A stretch of 44,687 nt of DNA from DATADF01 sp046263155. Lineage in GTDB: Bacteria; Actinomycetota; CADDZG01; WHSQ01. The DNA lies in contig JBHELF010000045.1 in assembly GCA_046263155.1 (NCBI GenBank), positions 1 through 44,687 of the forward strand. The letters are read 5' to 3'. The notes below the pieces were generated by a model. That model ran no database searches. It saw only the letters and a list, made by a program, of their open reading frames with translations, and had not been told where the DNA came from. Made by a program: the position numbers and the translations under genes. This document shows, one piece after another, positions 14,261 through 22,312 of this stretch (within the stretch, counting starts at the first letter, position 1; the number at the start of each line of letters is the position of its first letter).

Positions 14261-14641
14261 TCAGCCGATTCCGAAACCGGTCTGCAGGGCGCGGAAGGTC
14301 AGGCCAAAGTTCACCAGGCTCGCGGCGCCGAACGCCACCCAGGCCAGACCCTCGAGGCGACCCGCCCACCGGTGGGCCAAGACGAGGACTATCACCGGAA
14401 ACAGTCCGCCGTAGGCATAATGCAGCCACTGCGGGCCCGGGGTCGCGGGACGCGCGCCCATAACGAACAGGATGGCTCCGACGAGAACCTGCAGGCCGAG
14501 GATCACCTGTACCGCGCCGAGCAGCGTCCAGAAGAACCGATGAGGCTCGCGCTTCCGTATCCACCCCGCGAGCGCCCACAGCGCGAGGACCGCAAAACCC
14601 ACCGGGACCGAGTAAGCGACAAGTCGATGAACAAGTGTCAT
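14261..14641 (-). CDS. Small four-span membrane protein, function unknown
   Basis: A 126-residue protein with four predicted spans: SVPVGFAVLALWALAGWI, a VQVILGLQVLVGAILFVMG segment, HYAYGGLFPVIVLVLAHRW, and VAFGAASLVNFGLTFRAL. Histidines occur at the second and fourth span boundaries (LHYAYGG, LAHRW), which might bind heme or a metal, but there is no recognised motif. Its ATG overlaps the stop of acuC by four bases (ATGA), and marP follows 13 bases later, so acuC, this gene and marP look like one transcription unit. Confidence 0.65.
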   Translation of the reverse strand: MTLVHRLVAYSVPVGFAVLALWALAGWIRKREPHRFFWTLLGAVQVILGLQVLVGAILFVMGARPATPGPQWLHYAYGGLFPVIVLVLAHRWAGRLEGLAWVAFGAASLVNFGLTFRALQTGFGIG

Positions 14642-15747
14642 GACCGGCTGACGGTGAGCGCGTCAAGGCGCGGCAGCACGGCCTCCAGAACCTGCCCTAC
14701 CGATCTCTCGACCTCCGGGCGATAGGACCGGGACACGGACTCAGGCGGGCGATCCTCGAGCCAGGAGGACGGAATTCTGTCGGCCACTCCGCACATCTCG
14801 GCAAAGTGGATCGTCCAGATCTTCGGAACCAAGGTCTCGAACTGATAGCCGCCTCCGCCGGTCGCAATCCAGCGATCGGAGCAAAAGCGCTGCGCGCAGG
14901 AATGAAGCTGCCGGGCCATGCGGGGGTAGGCAGTCATCGTCAAACCGAGGTTCGCCAGCGGATCGCCCCAGTGAGTATCGGCTCCCAACTGCGTTACTAG
15001 GACGTCGGGGTAGAACACCGGAGCGACGGCATCCAGGACGGTCTCGAGCGCCCACAGGTAATCATCTCCTCCCGAGAGAGGGAGCAATGGGATGTTGACG
15101 GCCGTGCCGCGTCCGGCCGCGGTTCCGATCTCGTCCTCAAAACCGGTCCCGGGATAGAGGTAGCGACCGGACTGATGCAGCGACACCGTAAGCACACGGG
15201 GTTCCTCGTAGTAGATCCACTGCACACCATCACCGTGATGTACATCTACGTCGACATAGAGGACACGCCACTCCGGGTTCATGGTGAGAACGCGCGCTAT
15301 GGCTACGGCGGGATCGTTGTAGATGCAGAAGCCCGACGCCTCCCGGGCGCGGGCGTGATGCAGCCCACCGGCGGGATTGAACGCGTAATCCGTCTCGCCG
15401 GAGGCGACGAGCTCAGCCGCGACCACTGAGGCGCCGCAGACGGCGGCGGAGGCGAGATGCATGTTCTCGAAGAGTGGATCGTCCGGCGTACCGAGGCCAA
15501 ATTCGAGCCCGCGCCGCTCGGGGATGGTGCCGTCGTCGATACCTTGCACGGTTGCCACGAACTCGGCATCGTGCACGGCGAGGATCTCTCCATCCGTGGC
15601 GGAGCGTGCGGCTACCTCGCGGACATGAGGTAGCTCGACCAACCCGAGCTCGCGAATGTGGTCGTACGCGAGGAGCACGCGCTCGGGTCGTAGGGGATGT
15701 GCGGAACCGAAGTTGTACGCGCGCGCGATATCCGCGACCTTGATCAG
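14638..15747 (-). CDS. acuC: Histone deacetylase-family protein AcuC (start codon unclear)
   Basis: The protein has the class I deacetylase zinc site: GGLHHARAREASGFCIYND (tandem His), VDVDVHHGDGVQ (Asp, His), and QLGADTHWGDPLANL (second zinc Asp), plus GGGGYQ near the end. AcuC deacetylates acetyl-CoA synthetase or related proteins. The conserved N-terminal motif YNFGSAHPLRPERV lies upstream of the first ATG/GTG/TTG in frame (GTG 15678), while the frame is closed at TAG 15796-15798, the stop of the preceding aldehyde dehydrogenase gene. No ATG, GTG or TTG lies between. CTG at 15747 is used here as the most plausible start; ATC at 15783 or a base error is also possible. It is translationally coupled to the next gene. 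Confidence 0.8.
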   Translation of the reverse strand: MIKVADIARAYNFGSAHPLRPERVLLAYDHIRELGLVELPHVREVAARSATDGEILAVHDAEFVATVQGIDDGTIPERRGLEFGLGTPDDPLFENMHLASAAVCGASVVAAELVASGETDYAFNPAGGLHHARAREASGFCIYNDPAVAIARVLTMNPEWRVLYVDVDVHHGDGVQWIYYEEPRVLTVSLHQSGRYLYPGTGFEDEIGTAAGRGTAVNIPLLPLSGGDDYLWALETVLDAVAPVFYPDVLVTQLGADTHWGDPLANLGLTMTAYPRMARQLHSCAQRFCSDRWIATGGGGYQFETLVPKIWTIHFAEMCGVADRIPSSWLEDRPPESVSRSYRPEVERSVGQVLEAVLPRLDALTVSRS

Positions 15748-15795
15748 CGCGACCGAGTTCGTGCTGGCGCCCCGGCTAGGGATGGTGGCGAGGCA

Positions 15796-17283
15796 CTAAA
15801 CCTCGCCCATCTGGGCCCGCTGGAGCTTGCCCGAGAAGTCGATCCCGACGGTTTTCCACTCGGTGAACTCGTCGAAGGATTGAGGTCCCGCCTCGCGATG
15901 GCCGTTGCCCGTGTTCTTCATGCCGCCGAAAGGCACCTGAATCTCGGCGCCGATGGTGGGGGCGTTCACGTACACGACTCCGAACTCGAGCAGCTGGACC
16001 GCCTTGAAGACATACGTGATGTCGTGCGTATAGATCGAGCAGGACAGCCCGTACTCGGTTCCGTTCGCGATCTCGATGGCCTCTTCGACGGATTCCACCG
16101 TCATGATTCCGGTCACGGGTCCGAAGATCTCCTCCTTGGAGATCCGCATCTCGGGGGTCATGGCATCGAACACGGTGGGGGCCAGGAAATAGCCGTTCTC
16201 GTATTCCTTGCCTTTGAGCTCCTCGCCTCCGATCAATACCTTGGCGCCCTCTTGTTGGCCGAGGCTGACGTACTCGAGAACACGGTTCTTCTGGTTCTCG
16301 TTGATCACCGGCGCGAGCTCGACGTCGGGATCCAAGCCGTTGCCGACTTTCATGTCCGACACGCGATCGAGCAGCCTTTCGGTGAACTCCGGACGGACAT
16401 CGTCGTGGACGATTAGTCGCGAGGTCGCCGTGCAGCGTTGGCCCGAGGTCGCAAACGCTCCCCAGGCCGAGGCCTCCACGGCAAGATCGAGCTGCGCATC
16501 GGGCATCACGATCAATGCGTTCTTGGAGCCGAGCTCGAGCGAGCAACGCTTCATTGCCCGTCCGCACTTCTCGTTGATCATCCGCCCGACTTCAAGAGAT
16601 CCTGTGAACGAGATGGCTCGGACGTCGGGGTGATCGACGAGAGGGGCACCGCACTCCTCGCCGAAGCCGTTGACGAGGTTGAGCACGCCCGGCGGCAGCC
16701 CCACCTCGCGGAACATGTCCACGAGTAGAGCCGCACACAGCGGTGTGTCCTCTGCCGGCTTGAAGATCGCCGTGCACCCGGACACGAGGGCGGGCGCGAT
16801 CTTCCAGAGCGGGATGGCGATGGGGAAGTTCCAGGGAGTAATAAGACCCACGACCCCGACCGGATGTCGTACGGTCATGTAGAACTTGTTGCGCAACTCG
16901 GCCGGAATGCTTTGACCGAAGAAGCGCCTGCCCTCGCCCGCCATGTAGTGCGCGAAGTCGATGCCTTCCTGCACATCGGCGCGCGACTCCTTTAGGGTCT
17001 TTCCCATCTCGCGCGTCATCACCTCGGAGAGGTCCTCTTTGCGTTCCTCGAGCAGGAGGGCCACTCTCAAGAGGTAGTCGGCGCGCGTGGGGGCCGGGGT
17101 TTGCATCCAGTCGGGGTACGCCTTGCGAGCGGCCTGCACCGCGCGATCGACGTCCTCGGCCGCCGAGCGCGCGAAACTACCGAGGATCTCATTGCGATCG
17201 GCAGGGTTCCGCGACTCGAAAGTCTGTCCGGACGCAGCATCGATCCACTCGCCGGCGATGAAGTTCCCAAAGTCAGTGCCCAT
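15796..17283 (-). CDS. Aldehyde dehydrogenase (NAD(P)+), possibly for glutamate semialdehyde
   Basis: A 495-residue ALDH with the canonical elements: TPWNFPIAIPLWKIAPAL (Asn), FKPAEDTP, FTGSLEVG (dinucleotide binding), ELGSKNALIV (general-base Glu), GQRCTATSR (catalytic Cys), EEIFGPV and a C-terminal PFGGMKNTG. The substrate is not fixed by sequence. Two features point to proline catabolism: proC follows 65 bases upstream and proline dehydrogenase is next to proC, so oxidation of glutamate-gamma-semialdehyde is a reasonable guess, although the protein looks more like semialdehyde/ketoglutaric-semialdehyde enzymes than RocA. ATG at 17283 follows a GGGG stretch; a GTG at 17295 is in frame. Confidence 0.82.
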   Translation of the reverse strand: MGTDFGNFIAGEWIDAASGQTFESRNPADRNEILGSFARSAAEDVDRAVQAARKAYPDWMQTPAPTRADYLLRVALLLEERKEDLSEVMTREMGKTLKESRADVQEGIDFAHYMAGEGRRFFGQSIPAELRNKFYMTVRHPVGVVGLITPWNFPIAIPLWKIAPALVSGCTAIFKPAEDTPLCAALLVDMFREVGLPPGVLNLVNGFGEECGAPLVDHPDVRAISFTGSLEVGRMINEKCGRAMKRCSLELGSKNALIVMPDAQLDLAVEASAWGAFATSGQRCTATSRLIVHDDVRPEFTERLLDRVSDMKVGNGLDPDVELAPVINENQKNRVLEYVSLGQQEGAKVLIGGEELKGKEYENGYFLAPTVFDAMTPEMRISKEEIFGPVTGIMTVESVEEAIEIANGTEYGLSCSIYTHDITYVFKAVQLLEFGVVYVNAPTIGAEIQVPFGGMKNTGNGHREAGPQSFDEFTEWKTVGIDFSGKLQRAQMGEV

Positions 17284-17348
17284 ATCAACCCCCACGCATC
17301 GTCTGCCGGAATCCTAGGAGCGGATCCCGGATCAACTTGGTCGCGAGC

Positions 17349-18170
17349 CTAGGCGTCGGACTCACCGTGAGCTAGCTCCTGAGAACGTTCCATGGCCGCC
17401 TGAATGGCGTTCAGGAATGCGGCGCGAACCCCCGACTGCTCCAGGACGCGAATCGCGCGAATGGTGGTGCCACCCGGCGACGTCACCATCTCTCGTAACT
17501 CGACCGGGTGCATCTTCTCGTCCCGCAATAACTTGGCCGAGCCGAACATCGTCTGAACCACAAGGTCGGTCGATATTTCGCGCGAGAGACCGAGCAGGAT
17601 CCCCGCTTCGATCATCGCCTCAGCAAGAAGAGCGAAATAGGCGGGCCCCGAGCCTGAGATCGCCGTTACGGCGTCCAGATAACTCTCCTCTACGGTGACG
17701 ACGCGGCCAACGTGAGTCAGCACCTCGGTGGCCAGAGCCAAGTGTTCCTCGCTTGCGTGCTTACCGGGGGCGATCCCGGCCATCCCCTCATGAACAGTCG
17801 ACGGCGTATTTGGCATCGCCCGGACAACGGGCACCGACGCGCCCAGGCGGGACTCGATAAATGCAGTTGGTATGGCGGCCACGAAGGATAAGACCGTTTG
17901 CTCCGGCCGAAGATGTCCAGAGATCTGCTCGAGCAATTCATGAATGTCCTGAGGTTTGATGGCGAGGACGACGACCTGTGCATCGCGGACGGCTTCGGCG
18001 TTATCCATGGAGGTCACGACGTCGTAGCGATCGGCTAGCTCTGCAAGACGCTCTTTGCGCCGTCCCGTGACCACGATCTCCTCTGGCTTGCGCCAACCCG
18101 ACGCAACCAGCCCTGCGACGAGCGCCTCGCCCATCTTGCCCCCGCCAAGCACTGCGAGCCTTGTGCTCAT
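17349..18170 (-). CDS. proC: Pyrroline-5-carboxylate reductase ProC
   Basis: This 273-residue protein starts LAVLGGGKMGEALVAGL (NADP Rossmann motif), has VVLAIKPQD, VVRAMPNTPSTVHEGM, and the family signature AISGSGPAYFALLAEAMIEAG followed by ELREMVTSPGGTTIRAI. It reduces pyrroline-5-carboxylate to proline with NAD(P)H. Length agrees with the family (about 270). In actinobacteria proC lies upstream of the BldC-like HTH gene and bS22; here they are separated by six genes. It is divergent from the proline dehydrogenase gene. ATG at 18170. Confidence 0.93.
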   Translation of the reverse strand: MSTRLAVLGGGKMGEALVAGLVASGWRKPEEIVVTGRRKERLAELADRYDVVTSMDNAEAVRDAQVVVLAIKPQDIHELLEQISGHLRPEQTVLSFVAAIPTAFIESRLGASVPVVRAMPNTPSTVHEGMAGIAPGKHASEEHLALATEVLTHVGRVVTVEESYLDAVTAISGSGPAYFALLAEAMIEAGILLGLSREISTDLVVQTMFGSAKLLRDEKMHPVELREMVTSPGGTTIRAIRVLEQSGVRAAFLNAIQAAMERSQELAHGESDA

Positions 18171-18205
18171 CCAATGCCTCCGTGCTCACGGCTCATGCGG
18201 CTGCC

Positions 18206-18211
18206 TATGAT
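18206..18211 (+). promoter_or_regulatory. Candidate -10 element for the proline dehydrogenase gene
   Basis: TATGAT lies 40 bases before the TTG start and is framed by CTGCC and GGCAG, a 5-bp inverted repeat at 18201-18216 that could serve as an operator. The -35 region has no clear match. The proC promoter must lie in the same 80-base divergent gap. Confidence 0.35.
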
Positions 18212-18250
18212 GGCAGGTGGCGGGTGTGGGGACATCTCGAAGGAGTCTTC

Positions 18251-19162
18251 TTGCTCGGTCGCGCGCTGCTCTGGGCCTCGGAAAAGCCCAAAGTCCGTTC
18301 GACGCTCACAAACGGACGCTTCACCCGACCCGTAGTTCGCCGATTCGTCGCGGGGGACACGCTCGACTCCGCCATTGAGGCGATCCGCGAATTGAACGCG
18401 CGCTCGATCGGCGGAATTCTCGATCTCCTCGGTGAAGGGGTCACCGATCCCAAGGGAGCCGAGGCCGCGGCAGAGGAGTACCTCAAATCCATCCAGGTAA
18501 TTGCCGAGACGGGCATCGACACCACGGTGTCCGTCAAGCTCACTCAGCTTGGGCTGGCGTTCAACAAGGCCGACTCTCTCGACTATCTGACCCTATTGGC
18601 CGAAGAGGCGGCCGGAGTGCCCGCCGGCGTCGAGGTCGACATGGAGCAATCCGAGTATGTATCGGACACGCTCGACGTGTATCGCAACCTCCGGGCATCA
18701 GGACATGATGTGCGACTCGCCATTCAGGCGTACCTGCGGCGAACTGCCGCTGATCTGCAGGCGATTGCACATCTAAAGCCGAAGATCCGCCTGGTCAAGG
18801 GCGCCTATTCAGAGGCTCCCGAGATTGCGTTTGCCAAGCGCAGCGAAATCGACGCTCAATACGAGTGGCTTGTCGAGTGGCTCTTCGAGCACGCGCGCGA
18901 TCCGGCCATCGCCTCTCACGATGGTCGCTTGATCAAGCATGCTCAGAGGGTCGCGGCGCGAGTCCCCGGCGGCAAACGAAGCTTTGAGATCCAGATGCTG
19001 TACGGGATCAGAAGAGATCTGCAGGAAGAGCTTTCTCGAGACGGCTACAGGGTCCGCGTCTACGTCCCTTATGGCTCGGACTGGTACCCGTATCTGATGC
19101 GTCGACTGGCTGAACGGCCGGCAAATCTCCGTTTTTTTGCTCGGGCGCTCGCAGGCCGTTGA
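18251..19162 (+). CDS. Proline dehydrogenase (monofunctional, PutB-like)
   Basis: A protein of about 303 residues forming the PRODH beta-alpha barrel: GILDLLGEGV, SVKLTQLGLAFN, GVEVDMEQSEYVSDTLDVY, LAIQAYLRRTA, KIRLVKGAYSE, IASHDGRL, FEIQMLYGIRRDLQEEL, VYVPYGSDWYPYLMRRLAERPAN. The last segment is the substrate-binding Tyr-x-x-x-RR-x-x-E signature. It oxidises proline to pyrroline-5-carboxylate with FAD. The best start is TTG at 18251, which has AAGGAG six bases upstream; earlier codons in the frame overlap the promoter region. It is divergent from proC, so synthesis and breakdown of proline sit side by side. Confidence 0.9.
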   Translation: MLGRALLWASEKPKVRSTLTNGRFTRPVVRRFVAGDTLDSAIEAIRELNARSIGGILDLLGEGVTDPKGAEAAAEEYLKSIQVIAETGIDTTVSVKLTQLGLAFNKADSLDYLTLLAEEAAGVPAGVEVDMEQSEYVSDTLDVYRNLRASGHDVRLAIQAYLRRTAADLQAIAHLKPKIRLVKGAYSEAPEIAFAKRSEIDAQYEWLVEWLFEHARDPAIASHDGRLIKHAQRVAARVPGGKRSFEIQMLYGIRRDLQEELSRDGYRVRVYVPYGSDWYPYLMRRLAERPANLRFFARALAGR

Positions 19163-19174
19163 CCAAAATTAATA

Positions 19175-19258
19175 GGCCCCAAAAACCTCCGGCTTAAGTC
19201 GACCCTCGTGCACTTCCCCACACACGAGGCCCGTCAGACGCCATCGACTTCTGGGGCC
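19175..19258 (+). ncRNA. Possible structured RNA element (three nested perfect stems)
   Basis: Three perfectly complementary pairs are nested: GGCCCC 19175-19180 with GGGGCC 19253-19258; AAGTCGA 19196-19202 with TCGACTT 19244-19250; CCTCGTG 19204-19210 with CACGAGG 19223-19229. They lie in the 282-base gap between two convergent genes, where no leader is needed. No U-tract follows, so it is not a simple terminator. I do not recognise an RNA family and the strand is uncertain. The remaining gap to 19444 contains a terminator and otherwise nothing I can name. Confidence 0.35.
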
Positions 19259-19394
19259 CTGCTCGAACAGCGATGTGGTCGACCGAAGTCTTCCGCCGTC
19301 TCTGTTCGGGACTGCGAGAACATAGCCACGGGCGCAGACAGCGTCAAGAACGCGACGCCGCAGATGTGGCAACAAAAATGCTGGTCAGAGGCTC

Positions 19395-19424
19395 AAAAAA
19401 AAGAACCCACTTCGCGAAGAATTC
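19395..19424 (-). terminator. Rho-independent terminator downstream of mshA
   Basis: On the minus strand AGAA-N2-CTTCGCGAAG-N4-TTCT can fold back and is followed at once by eight T residues (A-run at 19395-19402 on the plus strand). It lies 20-50 bases past the mshA stop. The stem is interrupted, but the U-tract is strong for such GC-rich DNA. Confidence 0.6.
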
Positions 19425-19444
19425 TGTTCCGTTGGATTCGGAAG

Positions 19445-20695
19445 CTATAAGCAGACGCAACTCTCGGAATGCCGTTCCCTAACCAGACAGTCATAGAGCT
19501 CGATCAATGTGTGGGCAGTCGCGGACCAAGAGAAAGCGCGCGCGTTGCTGCTCGCGTTCGCCCCCAGTTCATCCCGCAAATCAGGCCGCGACAAGATGAG
19601 GCTCAGCCGCTGTGCGAACAGGTCCGGGTCGCGCGCGTCCAGCAAAAATCCAGAACGCCCGTCTTTCACCACATAGGAAAGGCCCCCGACCGCAGTACCC
19701 ACAACCGGGGTCCCGCAAGTGTGAGCTTCGAGGGCCGCAAAGCCAAAGGATTCTGAGAAGGAACACACGACGACGACGTCGGCGGCGCGATAGAGGTCGG
19801 GCAGTTCTTCGTGGGGTCGCGGACCCAGCCACCGAACACGGTCGGCCACGCCGACGGCGGCGGCCAGACCTTTCAGTTCATCGATCTCGCGCTTGCCCGC
19901 GGGGCCGCTCGGCCCTCCAACGATCAAAAGCAGGGGCGCGGGGGTGCCCTCAGGCATCCGACCGAGCGCCTCGATGGCTAGGGACAGGCCTTTCAAGGGC
20001 TGAATTCGCCCGGCGTACAAGAGGATGCCGCTCTCGGGGTCGAGCCCCAGCCGAGCGCGTGCCCGCAGACGGTCGCCGGGAAAAAACCGCTTGTGATCCA
20101 CGCCCGGATGGATGGTCTTTAAGGCGTCGTGTCGGGCGCCGTATAAACAGGCAAGCTCTTCCCACTCGTAGTCGGTAGAGGCCACCAGGACATCCGCAGC
20201 ACCGACCACCTCGGCTTCGGCCAGATCCCGCCTCTCGGACTCGGGGAAATCGCCGGGGGGAAGTGATCCGTTCTTCACACGACCCAGGGTGTGACTCGAA
20301 TGAACGAGCGGGACATCCCACGAACGCGCCATAGGAATCGCAGCCATGCCTGATTGCCAGTAATGCGAGTGCACTACGTCGTAACGAATCTTTTGCGCCA
20401 GCGAGAAGGACTGGACACCCTCGGCAAACTGATCAACAAAGCCGCCTGCCTCCTCTTTAGCGACCAGGGTGGGGGGTCCGGCCTCGATGCACACTGCGCG
20501 CACACCCGGTGCAAGGTGCCCGATCCGGGGCAGGTCACTTGTAGCCCTGGTGAAGACATCGGTGGCAACGCCGAGCTCCGCCAGCGCTGCCGCCACGCCT
20601 CTGACATAGATCGTCATCCCGCCGGCATCCCCACTTCCGGGCTGTAAGAGAGGGGACGAGTGATATGCGATCACAGCCACGCGCCTGACACCCAT
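19445..20695 (-). CDS. mshA: MshA-like glycosyltransferase (D-inositol-3-phosphate glycosyltransferase)
   Basis: A 416-residue GT-B, family 4 glycosyltransferase. MshA features are the N-terminal SSPLLQPGSGDAGGMTIYV, DVVHSHYWQSGMAA, HTLGRVKN, the acceptor/donor segment TIHPGVDHKRFFPGD, LYAGRIQPLKG, and SFSESFGFAALEAHTCGTPVV with the sugar-nucleotide EX7E motif. MshA joins GlcNAc to inositol-3-phosphate in the first step of mycothiol synthesis. The next mycothiol genes are not in the window. It starts at ATG 20695, 27 bases after the acetyltransferase gene, and ends in a terminator. MshA is distinguished from generic GT4 by the GDAGGM and HSHYW motifs. Confidence 0.83.
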   Translation of the reverse strand: MGVRRVAVIAYHSSPLLQPGSGDAGGMTIYVRGVAAALAELGVATDVFTRATSDLPRIGHLAPGVRAVCIEAGPPTLVAKEEAGGFVDQFAEGVQSFSLAQKIRYDVVHSHYWQSGMAAIPMARSWDVPLVHSSHTLGRVKNGSLPPGDFPESERRDLAEAEVVGAADVLVASTDYEWEELACLYGARHDALKTIHPGVDHKRFFPGDRLRARARLGLDPESGILLYAGRIQPLKGLSLAIEALGRMPEGTPAPLLLIVGGPSGPAGKREIDELKGLAAAVGVADRVRWLGPRPHEELPDLYRAADVVVVCSFSESFGFAALEAHTCGTPVVGTAVGGLSYVVKDGRSGFLLDARDPDLFAQRLSLILSRPDLRDELGANASSNARAFSWSATAHTLIELYDCLVRERHSESCVCL

Positions 20696-20722
20696 AGCCG
20701 AATCGTAAGTTCCCCGTACGAG

Positions 20723-21736
20723 CTAACGCGCCCGTGGATTAGCAATGCGGACGTTGTGCAACGGCACCGGCGTCGCGCCGAGCTCGAATTTGTAGCGTTC
20801 GGGCCCGCGTAGGAAGTCGAACTTCTTCACGCCGGCGTCGATTGCGTCCTGCACCAAATGTGCAACGAGTACCAAGCCCGGCGAGAGCCGAGCCAGGTCG
20901 GGTTCGTAAGCGGAGTTGTACAGATAGAAGGTGTCCTCGTATCTAAGGCCGAAGGTGGCCGCAACGGGACGTCCGGCCAGTTCCAAAAAGTCGAGACGGA
21001 GCCGCCCGTGGGGCATGAAGGCTTCCGCGACGCGGGTGAAAAAAGTTGCTATTTCCGGTCTCATGAAGTGCCCCTTATGACCCTCGGTGCCGCGGTGCAT
21101 AGCAAAGAAGATCTTGAGGTCGTGCGCGAGAGAATCCTCGGTCGCTGATCTGAAAGCCGCGTCCGAGGCTTCTCTCTCCAAGCGTCGCAACTTACGTCGT
21201 AGCTCATGACGCTCTTTTCCCTCGAGCGCGGTCAGGTACGCGTCCCAGCTGGGAGGGAGCTCGAGGATCCCGGTGATCTCCTCCTGTTCGATGGAGAAGT
21301 TCAGACGTGATCGGTCGGCATGGTCGACAAGCTGATCGGCGAAGCCCAGTGGAACGGGGAGATTGTGAGCATCAAACGTGTCCCACTCTTCGTCGGTTGA
21401 GAGAAGCCAGTCGATCAGGCCCGCCGCGGCTTGATCGCGATCCTCAGGGGAACAGATTGGACCTAGATAATCGGTCAGCTCCAGACCACCGACGAATCTA
21501 AGTATCTGCCGGCCTGGGTCGTTCTTGCGGTAGAGAGGCGCTATGGCGAAAGACTCGCCGTCCCGTCGCAGTGTCAGAACAAGCAGATCTTTGTTCTTGG
21601 GAAACTCCTCCCACCAAGCTCGACTCCACTCCGGCGTGGCAAAGATGTGACGCTCGGGATCGCGGCCAAGAAGGTCTCTCCATTCGCCGAGATCGAAATA
21701 AGCAGCGTCCCGACCGATGTCCACGTCCAGGTTCAC
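20723..21736 (-). CDS. GNAT-fold acetyltransferase (BioF2/CelD-like, FemAB-related)
   Basis: A 337-residue protein with two GNAT-like halves: an N-terminal EWRDLLGRDPERHIFATPEW, SFAIAPLYRK, a central GKERHELRRKLRRLEREA (the typical KxRxxxRRxxRxL segment of this group), and a C-terminal VAATFGLRYEDTFYLYNSAYEPDLARLSPGLVL, FDFLRGPERYKFELGA. Such proteins transfer acyl or aminoacyl groups to small molecules or cell-wall precursors. It is upstream of mshA in the same direction; it does not resemble MshD closely, so a mycothiol role is only a guess. The start is GTG at 21736. Confidence 0.7.
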   Translation of the reverse strand: MNLDVDIGRDAAYFDLGEWRDLLGRDPERHIFATPEWSRAWWEEFPKNKDLLVLTLRRDGESFAIAPLYRKNDPGRQILRFVGGLELTDYLGPICSPEDRDQAAAGLIDWLLSTDEEWDTFDAHNLPVPLGFADQLVDHADRSRLNFSIEQEEITGILELPPSWDAYLTALEGKERHELRRKLRRLEREASDAAFRSATEDSLAHDLKIFFAMHRGTEGHKGHFMRPEIATFFTRVAEAFMPHGRLRLDFLELAGRPVAATFGLRYEDTFYLYNSAYEPDLARLSPGLVLVAHLVQDAIDAGVKKFDFLRGPERYKFELGATPVPLHNVRIANPRAR

Positions 21737-21811
21737 GGCCGCTCATAGTGCCCTAGACCCGGGAGGGCACCGGGCCGGATGGAGTGTTCGATCGTCAGAT
21801 CTCGAACGCGC

Positions 21812-21841
21812 GAACGGGCCCGCAAGACAGCGAGCCCGTTC
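21812..21841 (-). terminator. Hairpin downstream of the HBHA-like gene
   Basis: GAACGGGC and its complement GCCCGTTC are separated by about 14 bases, giving an 8-bp GC-rich stem 24 bases past the stop at 21865. No U-tract follows, so it may be a non-canonical terminator or an RNA-stabilising hairpin. Confidence 0.45.
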
Positions 21842-21864
21842 CTGATTGGCGATCTTTTTCCTGA

Positions 21865-22170
21865 TTAGGAAGCCTGAGCGGCCTTGTCGACGGCGGACTT
21901 TGTAGCCTTGGCGTCCGCGCGGACGGCACGGCCAATGCTCGTTGCGGCGCCCTTCACCTGGGCACGCGCGGCCTTGGTCTGGGCCACCGCACGCTTGGTC
22001 GGCTGGGAAGAACCGATCTTCGTGTACAGCGTGCGACCGCGCTTCACGAGGTCCTTGTAGAACTTCTGAGTGGTCTTGCGGTCCGCCACCTTGCGGATAC
22101 CCCTTACCTTCTCAACTGTGAAGTCGCCTGCTCCGACGACCGCGTAGAGGATCTCTCTGGCCTTTGTCAT
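21865..22170 (-). CDS. HBHA-like small basic helical protein
   Basis: A 101-residue protein: an N-terminal EILYAVVGAGDFTVEKV segment, a basic middle, and a Lys/Ala-rich C-terminus (KRAVAQTKAARAQVKGA, ADAKATKSAVDKAAQAS). This layout resembles heparin-binding hemagglutinin (Rv0475) and related Lys-rich helical proteins, but is shorter and has fewer repeats. Rv0475 has a HTH regulator (Rv0474) as its neighbour, as here. Such proteins may bind lipid droplets, DNA or surface sugars; the role here is unknown. ATG at 22170 has AAGGAGGTGA, the full anti-SD complement, 5 bases upstream, implying very strong translation. Confidence 0.7.
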   Translation of the reverse strand: MTKAREILYAVVGAGDFTVEKVRGIRKVADRKTTQKFYKDLVKRGRTLYTKIGSSQPTKRAVAQTKAARAQVKGAATSIGRAVRADAKATKSAVDKAAQAS

Positions 22171-22312
22171 CTGCTCACCTCCTTTTTGAAACTCGAGGAA
22201 ACGAAAAGATGACGGGAAGTCGGACGACCACCGAATGCACCTGTGCAGACACAACTGCATCCGGCGGCCAGTGGGGGGTGAAGAGGGTTCCGATTTCCCG
22301 TCAAACCAAAAC

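Noticed and set aside
19169..19375. Minus-strand open frame of 68 codons between the proline dehydrogenase and mshA genes
   Set aside because: No ribosome site, atypical composition, and it overlaps the perfect nested stems, which explain the sequence better.
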